The notes under the pieces: model-generated
What the model was told of the DNA's origin: nothing
What the model saw: the letters and a program-made list of their open reading frames with translations, nothing else
The model's database searches: none
Part shown: positions 40,753 to 48,112 of the stretch, in pieces
How positions within the stretch are numbered: position 1 is the stretch's first letter
Layout of the letters: each line of letters begins with the position of its first letter
Program-made: the position numbers and the translations under genes
Source: an uncultured Clostridia bacterium
GTDB lineage: Bacteria; Bacillota; Clostridia; Christensenellales; Aristaeellaceae
NCBI GenBank assembly: GCA_934675735.1
Contig: CAKURR010000011.1
Span: 1 to 64,000 of the forward strand
DNA: 64,000 nt
Reading direction: 5' to 3'

Positions 40753-41450
40753 AAGACGAAGCGCTGGCGTTTGACCGCACGTGCCATGTGCTCTATTCCA
40801 AGCCCTGCAAGCGGCTGATTCAGGCGAAAATCGCGCTGCATTATCCGCCCGAAGCGCGGGAGGAAGCCTGGACGCGCGTGCAGCGGCAATACGTCGATTT
40901 TTTGAAGGACTGGCGCACCGACCTCGGCGGCGCGAAGAATTTTCACAACGGCGCGGGCGGCACATACGACTGCATCGCGCTGATGAGCTATTACAAGGCC
41001 TGCCGCGACGTGACGAGCCTTGCGGAAATCGAAGAGATGGAGGGTGCGCTGTTTCTGCCCGCGTTCCGCAGGCTGCGCTTTGTGGATTGCAATCGGCCGA
41101 TTTTCAAGCGCCTGATGCACCGCGCGTTTCTGAATGCCAAAAAGCAGTGCGACAAGTGGGGCGACTATCAAATGAACGTCGCGCCCTACGATAAGGATAA
41201 GCCGATTTATTACGAATTTACCGCCTGCCCCGTGGCCGAGTTCGCCAAGCGGTTTGGCCTGCTGGAGGTCATGCCCGCGATGTGCAACCCCGATTTCGCG
41301 GCGATGGAGCTGATTCAAGCCCGCCTTGTGCGCAGAACGACCTGCTCCAACGGCTGCAAGTGCGATTACGCCATCTGCGGCAACCGCGACGCGTATGCGG
41401 CGGAACACCCCGAGTACCGCGACGACGAGGGCTATCGGCGCAACCCGTGA
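40749..41450 (+). CDS. L-2-amino-thiazoline-4-carboxylate hydrolase-like protein (second)
   Basis: Protein of 233 residues distantly similar to the first gene of the operon: PIYYEFTACPVAEFAKRFGL, then MCNPDFAAMELIQARLVRRT, then TCSNGCKCDYAICG at the position where the other has GNDCCDFCL. The shared plan (acidic/aromatic strand, conserved C-P-x(n)-F-A-x-R/K-F, late cysteine cluster) supports the ATC_hydrolase family. ATG at 40749 overlaps the hydrolase stop by 4 nt, with GGGGAGGGG upstream. Two diverged members in one operon suggest a heteromer or two sequential steps. Confidence 0.68.
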   Translation: MKDEALAFDRTCHVLYSKPCKRLIQAKIALHYPPEAREEAWTRVQRQYVDFLKDWRTDLGGAKNFHNGAGGTYDCIALMSYYKACRDVTSLAEIEEMEGALFLPAFRRLRFVDCNRPIFKRLMHRAFLNAKKQCDKWGDYQMNVAPYDKDKPIYYEFTACPVAEFAKRFGLLEVMPAMCNPDFAAMELIQARLVRRTTCSNGCKCDYAICGNRDAYAAEHPEYRDDEGYRRNP

Positions 41451-41612
41451 ACGGCTCTTCGCGCCGTCGGCGGGCCGACAGGTGTTTATAAAATGTTAAG
41501 CATGATAATCGATAAAGATTTTGCGCCCCGCGCGGCAGGAATCCCGCTTCAAAGCGCAGAAACATAAAATCGGGCACGGTACGGCCCGAAAACCGAACGA
41601 AAGGAAATCGCT

Positions 41613-42272
41613 ATGAAGTTCTTTATCGATACCGCGAATGTGGATGAAATTCGCAAGGCCAATGATATGGGCGTGATTGCAGGCGTAACCACCAACCCGA
41701 GCCTCATCGCCAAGGAAGGCCGCGATTACGCGCAGACGCTCGCGGAAATCGCCTCCATTGTGGACGGCCCGATTTCCGGCGAAGTGAAGGCGACCACGAC
41801 GGACGCCGAAACCATGATTGAAGAGGGGCGCGCGATTTACGCGCTCGACCCGAAACATATGGTCGTCAAAATCCCGATGACGGCGGAAGGACTGAAAGCC
41901 ATCAAGACGCTCTCCGCCGAGGGGATTCCGACCAACTGCACGCTGATTTTCTCCGCCAACCAGGCGCTGCTCGCGGCGCGCGCGGGCGCGGCCTACGTCA
42001 GCCCGTTCCTGGGGCGGCTGGACGATATTTCTCAGCCGGGCATCGAGCTGGTGCGCACGATTGCGGCTGTCTTTGCGAATTATCCCGATATCAAGACGCA
42101 GATTATCGCCGCAAGCGTCCGCAATCCGATTCATGTGACGGATTGCGCGCTGGCGGGAGCGGATATCGCCACCGTGCCCTATAAGGTCATCGAGCAGATG
42201 ATTCACCATCCGCTGACCGACGAGGGCATTGAAAAGTTCAAGCGGGATTACGTCAAGGTTTTTGGCACGTAA
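41613..42272 (+). CDS. Fructose-6-phosphate aldolase / transaldolase-like (TalC/MipB)
   Basis: Short class I aldolase of 219 residues, the length of the TalC/Fsa subfamily rather than classical 310-residue transaldolase. Landmarks: MKFFIDTANVDEIRKAND, GVTTNPSLIAKEG, HMVVKIPMTAEGLKAIKTLS with the Schiff-base lysine in VVKIPMT, NCTLIFSANQALLAARAGA, SPFLGRLDD and KTQIIAASVRN. Acts in the pentose phosphate pathway (dihydroxyacetone transfer) or as an aldolase; the two cannot be separated here. ATG at 41613 follows AAAGGAAATCGCT. Confidence 0.9.
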   Translation: MKFFIDTANVDEIRKANDMGVIAGVTTNPSLIAKEGRDYAQTLAEIASIVDGPISGEVKATTTDAETMIEEGRAIYALDPKHMVVKIPMTAEGLKAIKTLSAEGIPTNCTLIFSANQALLAARAGAAYVSPFLGRLDDISQPGIELVRTIAAVFANYPDIKTQIIAASVRNPIHVTDCALAGADIATVPYKVIEQMIHHPLTDEGIEKFKRDYVKVFGT

Positions 42273-42285
42273 AAAACAGAAATTG

Positions 42286-42337
42286 AAAAGACCGACGCTT
42301 CGGGCCGAAAGAAAGGCTCGCGGAACGCCGGTCTTTT
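42286..42337 (+). terminator. Terminator of talC-like gene
   Basis: AAAAGACCGACG paired with CGCCGGTCTTTT across a long loop, T-run at the 3' side. Confidence 0.75.
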
Positions 42338-42362
42338 GCTTTTGGGCGGATGAGGAGGGGGG

Positions 42363-42437
42363 ACGTTGGGCTGCCGCCCAAACCCGCTTGGGGACCAGTC
42401 CCCAACCCCCTTCTTCGCTTCGCGGCGGCAAGCCGAT
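42363..42437. repeat. Palindromic multi-hairpin repeat, left half
   Basis: ACGTTGGGCTGCCGCCCAAA followed by TTGGGGACCAGTCCCCAA and TTCTTCGCTTCGCGGCGG; runs up to the stop codon of the membrane protein gene. Confidence 0.8.
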
Positions 42438-44222
42438 TTATTTCGAGGAATCCTTACAGAAAACCATTGCGGCAATCATAGGCACGGCGAGGAACAGGGC
42501 GGCGTAATAGCGAACCAGCACGAGCGGCGTGAACGCGGAGCAGAGGGTATAGACGAGCAGAACGCACATCGGGAGCAGCAGCGGGCGGCGTTTCTGCCAA
42601 ACGGCGTAAAACAGGAAGAACAGCAGCATCCAGAACTGGAAGCCGATGGAGAAAAGCATCGAGACGACGGGGATTTTTTCAAACGAGAGCATCAGGCCGA
42701 CCTGTTCATAGAAGGCGAAAACCTTGGGGAGCAGGTTCAGCCGCGAGCCGATTTCCTCGATATATTTGCCGAAATAGAAATAGCATTTTTCATACTGCGG
42801 GTTAATGCCGCGGACGGTATAGCCGTCCACGACGCTGTCGGGGAACCACATTTCCCGCGTGGCGGCGAGCATGCCGTCGGCGTAGCAGGCGGAGTGACGT
42901 AGGCCGATTTTGAACCAGAAAGGCACGAATTGACGGATATTGCGGTAATAGAGCTGCAAATTACCCTTGGCGGGGTCGGCGTTCTGTGGGAAGTATTCCA
43001 GCGTTTCCATCGTGAAGAAGGACTCGAACGTTTCCACGTCCTCTTCGGGCCACGTATCGCCGTAGAGCATATACGCCCTGACGAGCGGCTGAGCGATGAG
43101 CGACATGGAAGCACTCATCGACGGGTTGCGATACAGCGGCTGACACAGTGCGGTCAGCACGGCGGAGAGGGCATAAAACAGACCGAGCGCGAACGCGGCG
43201 AACAGCAGGCTGCGTTTACGGTTGGCCTTACCCAGCAGCAGACCGACGACGGCGCAGACGGCAATCAGCAGAATGGAAGCCAGCGGGCCGGAGTTATTAT
43301 TGCGCGCCAGCAGGGTCAAAACGAGTACGGCGGCGAGCAGAAAGAGATTGCGCTTACGGGAGACAAAGGCGTCCCGATTACGGCTGAATTCGAAGAACAG
43401 CTCGATAAGCCATGTGAGCAGCGCGCTGAACAGGATATCGCGGGATGTGCATGTGACCAGCAGGTGAACGACGGGGAAGAGCGCGTAGTAGGCCGTCAGC
43501 AGCCCCAGCGCGACGGGGTGGAGCGAACAGCGACGGAAGCGGCGCAGAACATGGGTGAACAGCGCGGCCATCGCCGCCATCTGCATGACGGTATAGGCCG
43601 CGATGCCCGCGTTGACCGAACCGGTGAGCCGTTCCGACAAGGCGAGCAGGCGCGTGATGAGGACAGAATGGAGCATCGGATAGCTGGTGGTGAAGCCCAG
43701 CTCCAGCTGATAATATTCATACGACGCGTCGTAGACGAAGTTGCCCGGGAAGGTGGAGATATAGCAGGGCAGCCAGCAGAGAATCAGCAGCGCAAACAGC
43801 GCGGCGGGATGGTCATACAGCGCGCCTATGCGGGCCGCAAGGCTGTTTCCGGCGATTTTGGGGGATGCGGCGTGCAGGCGGCGCGAAAGCGCGAGACAGA
43901 GCAGCGCGGCGCCCTGTCCGAGCACATGCGCGTAAAGCAGAACGGAAAGGATGAACGGCACGGAAAGATAGGGAATCGCGCCCCAGCCGTCCGCGCCGAG
44001 CGCATGCCCGAAGGCAATCATCACGGAAAAGAGCAGCCCGAGCACATGCGAGCAGACGCGCAGCCGACGGTCGGGCGCGGCGGCCTTGCCCGCGCGGAGG
44101 AGCAGAAAGACGGCTATCCACAAAACGACGGAAAAGACGCTGTTGGAAAAAGCGAGCGATGTATCGGAAATCCACGTCGGAAAAGCGAGCGTCGCGAGGA
44201 AGGAAAGAAGCAGGTTCAGCAT
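42438..44222 (-). CDS. Large polytopic membrane protein (DUF6020-like)
   Basis: Integral membrane protein of 594 residues with about 13 hydrophobic segments. Between the early helices lies PCYISTFPGNFVYDASYEYY and further on TTSYPMLHSVLITRLLAL, which resemble the periplasmic-loop motif (acidic residue plus H-S/H-P) of GT-C-fold glycosyltransferase-like families; this points to a lipid-linked sugar or polymer transferase, but the match is only partial and function is not assigned. A long extracytoplasmic region (about 375-490) precedes the last four helices. ATG at 44222 follows AAAGGAG. No neighbours of related function. Confidence 0.65.
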   Translation of the reverse strand: MLNLLLSFLATLAFPTWISDTSLAFSNSVFSVVLWIAVFLLLRAGKAAAPDRRLRVCSHVLGLLFSVMIAFGHALGADGWGAIPYLSVPFILSVLLYAHVLGQGAALLCLALSRRLHAASPKIAGNSLAARIGALYDHPAALFALLILCWLPCYISTFPGNFVYDASYEYYQLELGFTTSYPMLHSVLITRLLALSERLTGSVNAGIAAYTVMQMAAMAALFTHVLRRFRRCSLHPVALGLLTAYYALFPVVHLLVTCTSRDILFSALLTWLIELFFEFSRNRDAFVSRKRNLFLLAAVLVLTLLARNNNSGPLASILLIAVCAVVGLLLGKANRKRSLLFAAFALGLFYALSAVLTALCQPLYRNPSMSASMSLIAQPLVRAYMLYGDTWPEEDVETFESFFTMETLEYFPQNADPAKGNLQLYYRNIRQFVPFWFKIGLRHSACYADGMLAATREMWFPDSVVDGYTVRGINPQYEKCYFYFGKYIEEIGSRLNLLPKVFAFYEQVGLMLSFEKIPVVSMLFSIGFQFWMLLFFLFYAVWQKRRPLLLPMCVLLVYTLCSAFTPLVLVRYYAALFLAVPMIAAMVFCKDSSK

Positions 44223-44428
44223 GGCGATTCTCCTTTGGGGCGCAGCGCACGGCGTCCGCGCCCGAAATCTGTCTCTACTATAACACATTTCGGTTTTCGG
44301 GGGAAGAGAAAAGAAATTGCAAAACGGCGCGTCCTTCGGTATGCAGAGCGCCAGGGCGTGAATTACAGCCGGATTCTGCAAAGCGCGCCGAAAGATTATC
44401 CGGGCATGCAGCATCCCTGAATTTTGAC

Positions 44429-44457
44429 TTGACAATCCCCCTCTTTCTGACTATAAT
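44429..44457 (+). promoter_or_regulatory. Promoter of alaS
   Basis: TTGACA (44429-44434), 17-nt spacer, TATAAT (44452-44457). Confidence 0.9.
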
Positions 44458-44463
44458 AAACCC

Positions 44464-44703
44464 GATATGCAAAGACGATGATATGCAAAGAGCCGAATTG
44501 ATCGTGGCGCAGAGCGAGCCGGGGAGGGTGTAAGCCCGGTGCGCAGGCGGTTCGGCAGCCCTGCAAGGAGTTCTCGGCGAAGAGTCGGGCGCGCCGCCCG
44601 CGTTACGGGCGCTAAGAGGATGCGTCTGCCCGACAGGCGGGGGCATCAACCGGAGTGGTACCGCGAATGCGTCTGTTCGTCCCCGGACGACAGGCGCTTT
44701 TTT
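44464..44703 (+). ncRNA. T-box leader controlling alaS
   Basis: tRNA-sensing leader about 240 nt long. Stem I is visible: GCCGAA (44492-44497) pairs with TTCGGC (44551-44556), enclosing CGCA/TGCG and a GA-rich apex AGAGCGAGCCGGGG with GGGTGTAAGCCC. The 3' side of the internal loop reads AGGCGG, offering GCG (44547-44549, alanine) as specifier. The antiterminator T-box sequence GAGTGGTACCGCG is at 44653-44665. A terminator stem (44669-44697) followed by six T overlaps it. Uncharged tRNA-Ala would permit readthrough. Confidence 0.92.
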
Positions 44704-44738
44704 GTACCCTAAAACACAAGCAAGGAGAGAATTTCACC

Positions 44739-46544
44739 ATGAAGAAGATGACTTCCGGCGAATTGCGCAGCATGTGGCTCAATTTCTTCAAGAGCAAGGG
44801 CCATGCCGTGATTCCGAGCGCTTCCGTCATTCCGGAAAACGACCCGACCGTTCTGTTCACCACCGCGGGCATGCATCCGCTGGTTCCGTATCTGCTGGGC
44901 AGCAAGCATCCGGCCGGCACGCGCCTGACCGACGTGCAGAAATGCATCCGCACGGGCGATATCGACGAAGTGGGCGACGCGTCCCACCTGACGTTCTTCG
45001 AGATGCTGGGCAACTGGTCGCTGGGCGACTATTTCAAGAAGGAAATGATTGCCTGGAGCTGGGAATTCCTGACCAGCCCGGAATACCTCGGCCTTGATAA
45101 GGATAAGCTCGCGTTCACCGTGTTTGAGGGCGAAGGCGATATCCCGCGCGACGAAGAGGCTGCGAATTACTGGATGGAGAACGGCGTGAAGAAGGAGAAC
45201 ATCTACTTCCTCCCGCGCGAGCATAACTGGTGGGGCCCGGCGGGCCAGACCGGTCCGTGCGGCCCGGATACCGAGATGTTTATCATCAAGGATCAGCCGC
45301 CGTGCGGCCCGAACTGCTCTCCGGCCTGCTCCTGCGGCCGTTTCCTGGAAATCTGGAACGACGTGTTCATGCAGTATAACAAGACTGCCGACGGCCAGTA
45401 TGTGCCGATGGCGAAGAAGAACGTCGATACCGGCATGGGCCTGGAGCGCACGGTCTGCACCCTCAACGGCTGCAAGACGGTCTATGAGACGGATGCGTTC
45501 ACGAATATCATCGCGAAGATTTCCGAGCTGTCCGGCAAGCACTATGACGACGACGAGGCGACCACCAAGGCGTTCCGCATCGTGGCCGACCATCTGCGCA
45601 CCTCGACCTTCATCATGGGCGACCCGCGCGGCGTCAGCCCGAGCAACGTTGATCAGGGCTACGTGCTGCGCCGCCTGATTCGCCGCGCCGTGCGCTTTGG
45701 CATGGAGCTGGGCATGCCGGAGGGCTTCACCGCCGAAATCGGCAAGGTCGTCATCGACCAGTATGCCGAGGTCTATCCGGAGCTCAAGCAGAACGAGAGC
45801 TTTGTGCTCGAGCAGTTCAAGCTCGAGGAAACCCGCTTTGCCCGCACGCTGCGTCAGGGCGAGCGCGAGTTCGAGAAAGCCGTGTCCCGCATGGGCGAGA
45901 ACAAGGTTATCGACGGCGTGGTGGCCTTCAACCTGTATACGACCTACGGCTTCCCGATTGAGATGACCCGCGAGCTGGCGAAGGAGAACGGCTTGACCGT
46001 GGACGAGGCTGGCTTTGAGAAGCACTTCGCCGAGCACCAGAAGAGCAGCCACGCGGGCGCGGAGCAGCGCTTCAAGGGCGGTCTGGCGGACAGCAGCGCC
46101 CAGAGCGCGCGCCTGCACACCGCGACGCACCTGCTCCACGCGGCGCTGCGCCGTGTGCTGGGCGACGAGGTCGCGCAGAAGGGCTCCAACATCACGCCGG
46201 AGCGCCTGCGTTTCGACTTCTCCTTCGGCCGCAAGGTGACCAAGGACGAGCTGGCGCAGGTTGAGGCGCTGGTCAACGAGTGGATTCGGGCGGATGTGCC
46301 GGTTGTGATGACCGAGACGACTGTCGAGGACGCGAAGAAGGAAGGCGCTATCGGCCTGTTCGAGAGCAAGTACGGCGAGCGCGTCCGCATGTACACCATG
46401 GGCGAATATTCCAAGGAAATCTGCGGCGGCCCGCACGCCAGCCATACCGGCGAGCTGGTCAGCTTCAAGATTCTCAAGGAAGAATCCTCTTCCGCCGGCG
46501 TCCGCCGCATCAAGGCGGTTATCGGCGCGAAGCCGGAGGACTAA
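44739..46544 (+). CDS. alaS: Alanine--tRNA ligase, short form lacking C-Ala domain
   Basis: Attaches alanine to tRNA-Ala in the cytoplasm. The class II catalytic domain starts SGELRSMWLNFFKSKGH, with AGMHPLVPYLLG and NVDTGMGLERTVCTLNG. An insertion PPCGPNCSPACSCGRFLEIW carries a cysteine cluster. The editing domain has HTATH and, near the end, CGGPHASHTGEL (zinc ligands H, H, C, H). The protein ends at residue 601 just after this domain, whereas common bacterial enzymes run to about 870 with a coiled coil and C-Ala; the stop is followed by a clear terminator, so the short form looks natural. ATG at 44739 follows AAGGAGAG. Confidence 0.92.
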   Translation: MKKMTSGELRSMWLNFFKSKGHAVIPSASVIPENDPTVLFTTAGMHPLVPYLLGSKHPAGTRLTDVQKCIRTGDIDEVGDASHLTFFEMLGNWSLGDYFKKEMIAWSWEFLTSPEYLGLDKDKLAFTVFEGEGDIPRDEEAANYWMENGVKKENIYFLPREHNWWGPAGQTGPCGPDTEMFIIKDQPPCGPNCSPACSCGRFLEIWNDVFMQYNKTADGQYVPMAKKNVDTGMGLERTVCTLNGCKTVYETDAFTNIIAKISELSGKHYDDDEATTKAFRIVADHLRTSTFIMGDPRGVSPSNVDQGYVLRRLIRRAVRFGMELGMPEGFTAEIGKVVIDQYAEVYPELKQNESFVLEQFKLEETRFARTLRQGEREFEKAVSRMGENKVIDGVVAFNLYTTYGFPIEMTRELAKENGLTVDEAGFEKHFAEHQKSSHAGAEQRFKGGLADSSAQSARLHTATHLLHAALRRVLGDEVAQKGSNITPERLRFDFSFGRKVTKDELAQVEALVNEWIRADVPVVMTETTVEDAKKEGAIGLFESKYGERVRMYTMGEYSKEICGGPHASHTGELVSFKILKEESSSAGVRRIKAVIGAKPED

Positions 46545-46643
46545 GGCCGCCTGAGGCGGCGCACACATCCGACGACAGTTTTGCATAGGCTCTGCCTGCG
46601 CGCACGCGGCCGAAGGATGAGCACGTAACAGAATAAGCAAAAC

Positions 46644-46684
46644 GGCGCTTTCCCGCACAAAATCGGGAGAGCGCCTTCTTTGAT
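46644..46684 (+). terminator. Terminator of alaS
   Basis: GGCGCTTTCCCG paired with CGGGAGAGCGCC, then a T-rich tail. A small GCCGCC-TGA-GGCGGC hairpin also follows the stop codon at 46547. Confidence 0.75.
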
Positions 46685-46699
46685 TTTCATGTGGGAAGG

Positions 46700-46749
46700 C
46701 CGGAAACCTCAGGTTTCCGGTGGGGGGTTGGGGCAACGCACCAATCGTT
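46700..46749. repeat. Palindromic multi-hairpin repeat, degenerate right half
   Basis: CCGGAAACCTCAGGTTTCCGG hairpin core followed by GGTTGGGGCAACGCACCAAT, a mutated end hairpin. Confidence 0.65.
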
Positions 46750-46756
46750 CCCCGTT

Positions 46757-47239
46757 TTACACCTTCTCAAAAGCAATCCGTTCTGCGCCGTCGGCAATGT
46801 GGATGATGCCGCAGCGCGTGAAGCCGTTTTTCAAAATGACATGCTGCATGATGGCGTTGTCGCGGTGGGTGTCGATGCGCAGATGCTTTGTCGTCTGCTC
46901 GCAGTAGGCGACGATTTGGCTCAGCAGACCGTGCACCTGCCCGTCTCCCGCGACGGCGTGAATCGTGCCGTAGGGCGCGTCGGAGAGCCATGCGCCCTGC
47001 TCGATGACGCGGTAGGTCGGGTCCTCGCCGAGAATGAACGCGAAAACGCCGTGGATTTCGCCGTTCTCCCGCAGCACATACAGCTCGCGCGCGGCGATGT
47101 GCGCGGCGATATCCGCTTCCGTCGGGCGGGTCGCGCCCCATTGGTTCGGATTGCCGTGCTGCGCCATAAACGCGCGGGCGTGGGCATAAACGGCGAGAAT
47201 CCGCGGCAAATCGGCGGCGGTGGCAAGCGTAATCATCAT
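46757..47239 (-). CDS. GNAT family N-acetyltransferase
   Basis: Cytoplasmic acetyl-CoA-dependent transferase of 160 residues. Fold landmarks: the N-terminal strand-helix ITLATAADLPRILAVYAHAR, strand ELYVLRENGEIHGVFAFIL, the acetyl-CoA-binding region GTIHAVAGDGQVHGLLSQIV in place of a canonical R/QxxGxG/A, and the C-terminal HLRIDTHRDNAIMQHVILKNGF, typical of this Firmicute subgroup. Substrate unknown. ATG at 47239 follows AAGGAG; a second ATG is directly adjacent. Divergent from the truncated regulator locus. Confidence 0.8.
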   Translation of the reverse strand: MMITLATAADLPRILAVYAHARAFMAQHGNPNQWGATRPTEADIAAHIAARELYVLRENGEIHGVFAFILGEDPTYRVIEQGAWLSDAPYGTIHAVAGDGQVHGLLSQIVAYCEQTTKHLRIDTHRDNAIMQHVILKNGFTRCGIIHIADGAERIAFEKV

Positions 47240-47326
47240 TCCAAAAACACTCCTTTTGCAAACTGCCTTCATGATACGCGGAAAACGGTGAAACGTCAAC
47301 GCGCAAAACCGATAAAACGCGCGCCC

Positions 47327-47355
47327 TTGTATTGTGCGGGGCGAGGCCTTATAAT
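47327..47355 (+). promoter_or_regulatory. Promoter of the decayed regulator locus
   Basis: TTGTAT (47327-47332), 17-nt spacer, TATAAT (47350-47355); intact although the genes behind it are remnants. Confidence 0.75.
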
Positions 47356-47376
47356 GGGAGCGCGGAGGTGCGCAAG

Positions 47377-47673
47377 ATGAGCAAAATTTTTCTGCTGGAG
47401 GATGACCCGAGTCTGGTGACGGGGCTTTCCTTCGCGTTTGAGAAACAGGGGTATGCCCTGTGCGTGGCAAAAAACGTTCGCGAGGCGCAGACGCGCTGGG
47501 AGGAGGAACAAGCCGATTTGCTGGTGCTGGATGTGGCCCTGCCGGACGGCTCGGGCTTTGATTTTTGCAGATGGGTGCGGCAAAGCTCCAAAGTGCCGAT
47601 TCTGTTTTTGACGGCCTCGGATGAGGAGACCAGCATCATCATGGGGCTGGATATGAGCAGACCATCGTCATGA
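47377..47673 (+). pseudogene. Response regulator, truncated (OmpR-type receiver only)
   Basis: N-terminal receiver of a two-component regulator: SKIFLLEDDPSLVTGL, phospho-acceptor in LLVLDVALPDGSGFDF, and VPILFLTASDEETSIIMGLD. The frame is genuine to about 47652 and then runs into foreign sequence, stopping at 47673 after six unrelated residues. The rest of the receiver and the whole DNA-binding domain are absent. The join is to the tail of an ABC ATPase, out of frame. GGAGG precedes the ATG at 47377. Confidence 0.85.
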
Positions 47674-47765
47674 TTACCCACAACCGCGCGATTGCGCAGT
47701 CCGCCGACCGTGTTTTGCAGGTTTCCGACGGCGTGCTCACCGACTTCGGGAGGTGCCGCGCATGA
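47652..47765 (+). pseudogene. C-terminal fragment of an ABC ATPase (antimicrobial-peptide type)
   Basis: In the frame beginning at 47652 the sequence reads YEQTIVMITHNRAIAQSADR and ends VSDGVLTDFGRCRA, the H-loop and tail of a LolD/BceA-type ATPase. Walker A, signature and Walker B are gone. The stop overlaps the next ATG by 4 nt, as in intact Bce-like operons. Confidence 0.82.
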
Positions 47766-48052
47766 AAAGCTATCTGGGCTTAATCCCGATTTCGGCAAAA
47801 GCGCGCAGTCGGCAAAACCGCATGACTATCCTGTGCATCGTGCTGGCGGTGCTGATGGTGAGCTGGAGCATTTGCGGGCTGCTGCACTACGGCATCGGCG
47901 GCGAGTTTGAAACCATGCCCGTGTTTGCGCTCAGTCCGGTGGGGCTGGTCTGCGGCGTGCTGACGGTGCTGCTGGCGGCACTCGTTTCGGTTGTCGGCCC
48001 GTCCCGCCGCATGCGAAAAATGGCGGTGACCGAGACCATCGGCGAATTGTAA
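47762..48052 (+). pseudogene. FtsX-type ABC permease, internally deleted but in frame
   Basis: 96 residues that join the N-terminus of a BceB/FtsX-like permease (MKSYLGLIPISAKARSRQNR, first helix TILCIVLAVLMV) to its C-terminus (HYGIGGEFETMPVFALSPVG, last helix, then PSRRMRKMAVTETIGEL). Intact relatives have several hundred residues with 4-10 helices; here two helices remain. The join near 47853-47870 keeps the frame, so a small membrane peptide could still be made, but transport function is surely lost. Confidence 0.82.
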
Positions 48053-48076
48053 AATGCGCGGGATGTGTGCTATAAT
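48047..48076 (+). promoter_or_regulatory. Promoter of GH3 gene
   Basis: TTGTAA (48047-48052), 18-nt spacer, TATAAT (48071-48076); overlaps the permease remnant stop. Confidence 0.7.
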
Positions 48077-48112
48077 ACAGAAAAAACGCGAAAGAAACGG
48101 AGGCAGATTCAC

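Noticed and set aside
42438..44222. Calling the large membrane protein a defined mannosyltransferase
   Set aside because: Only a loose resemblance to GT-C loops is visible and no donor-binding motif could be established.
44464..44660. Glycine (GGC) specifier for the T-box
   Set aside because: GGC overlaps GCG in the same loop; the downstream gene is clearly alaS, so alanine is preferred.
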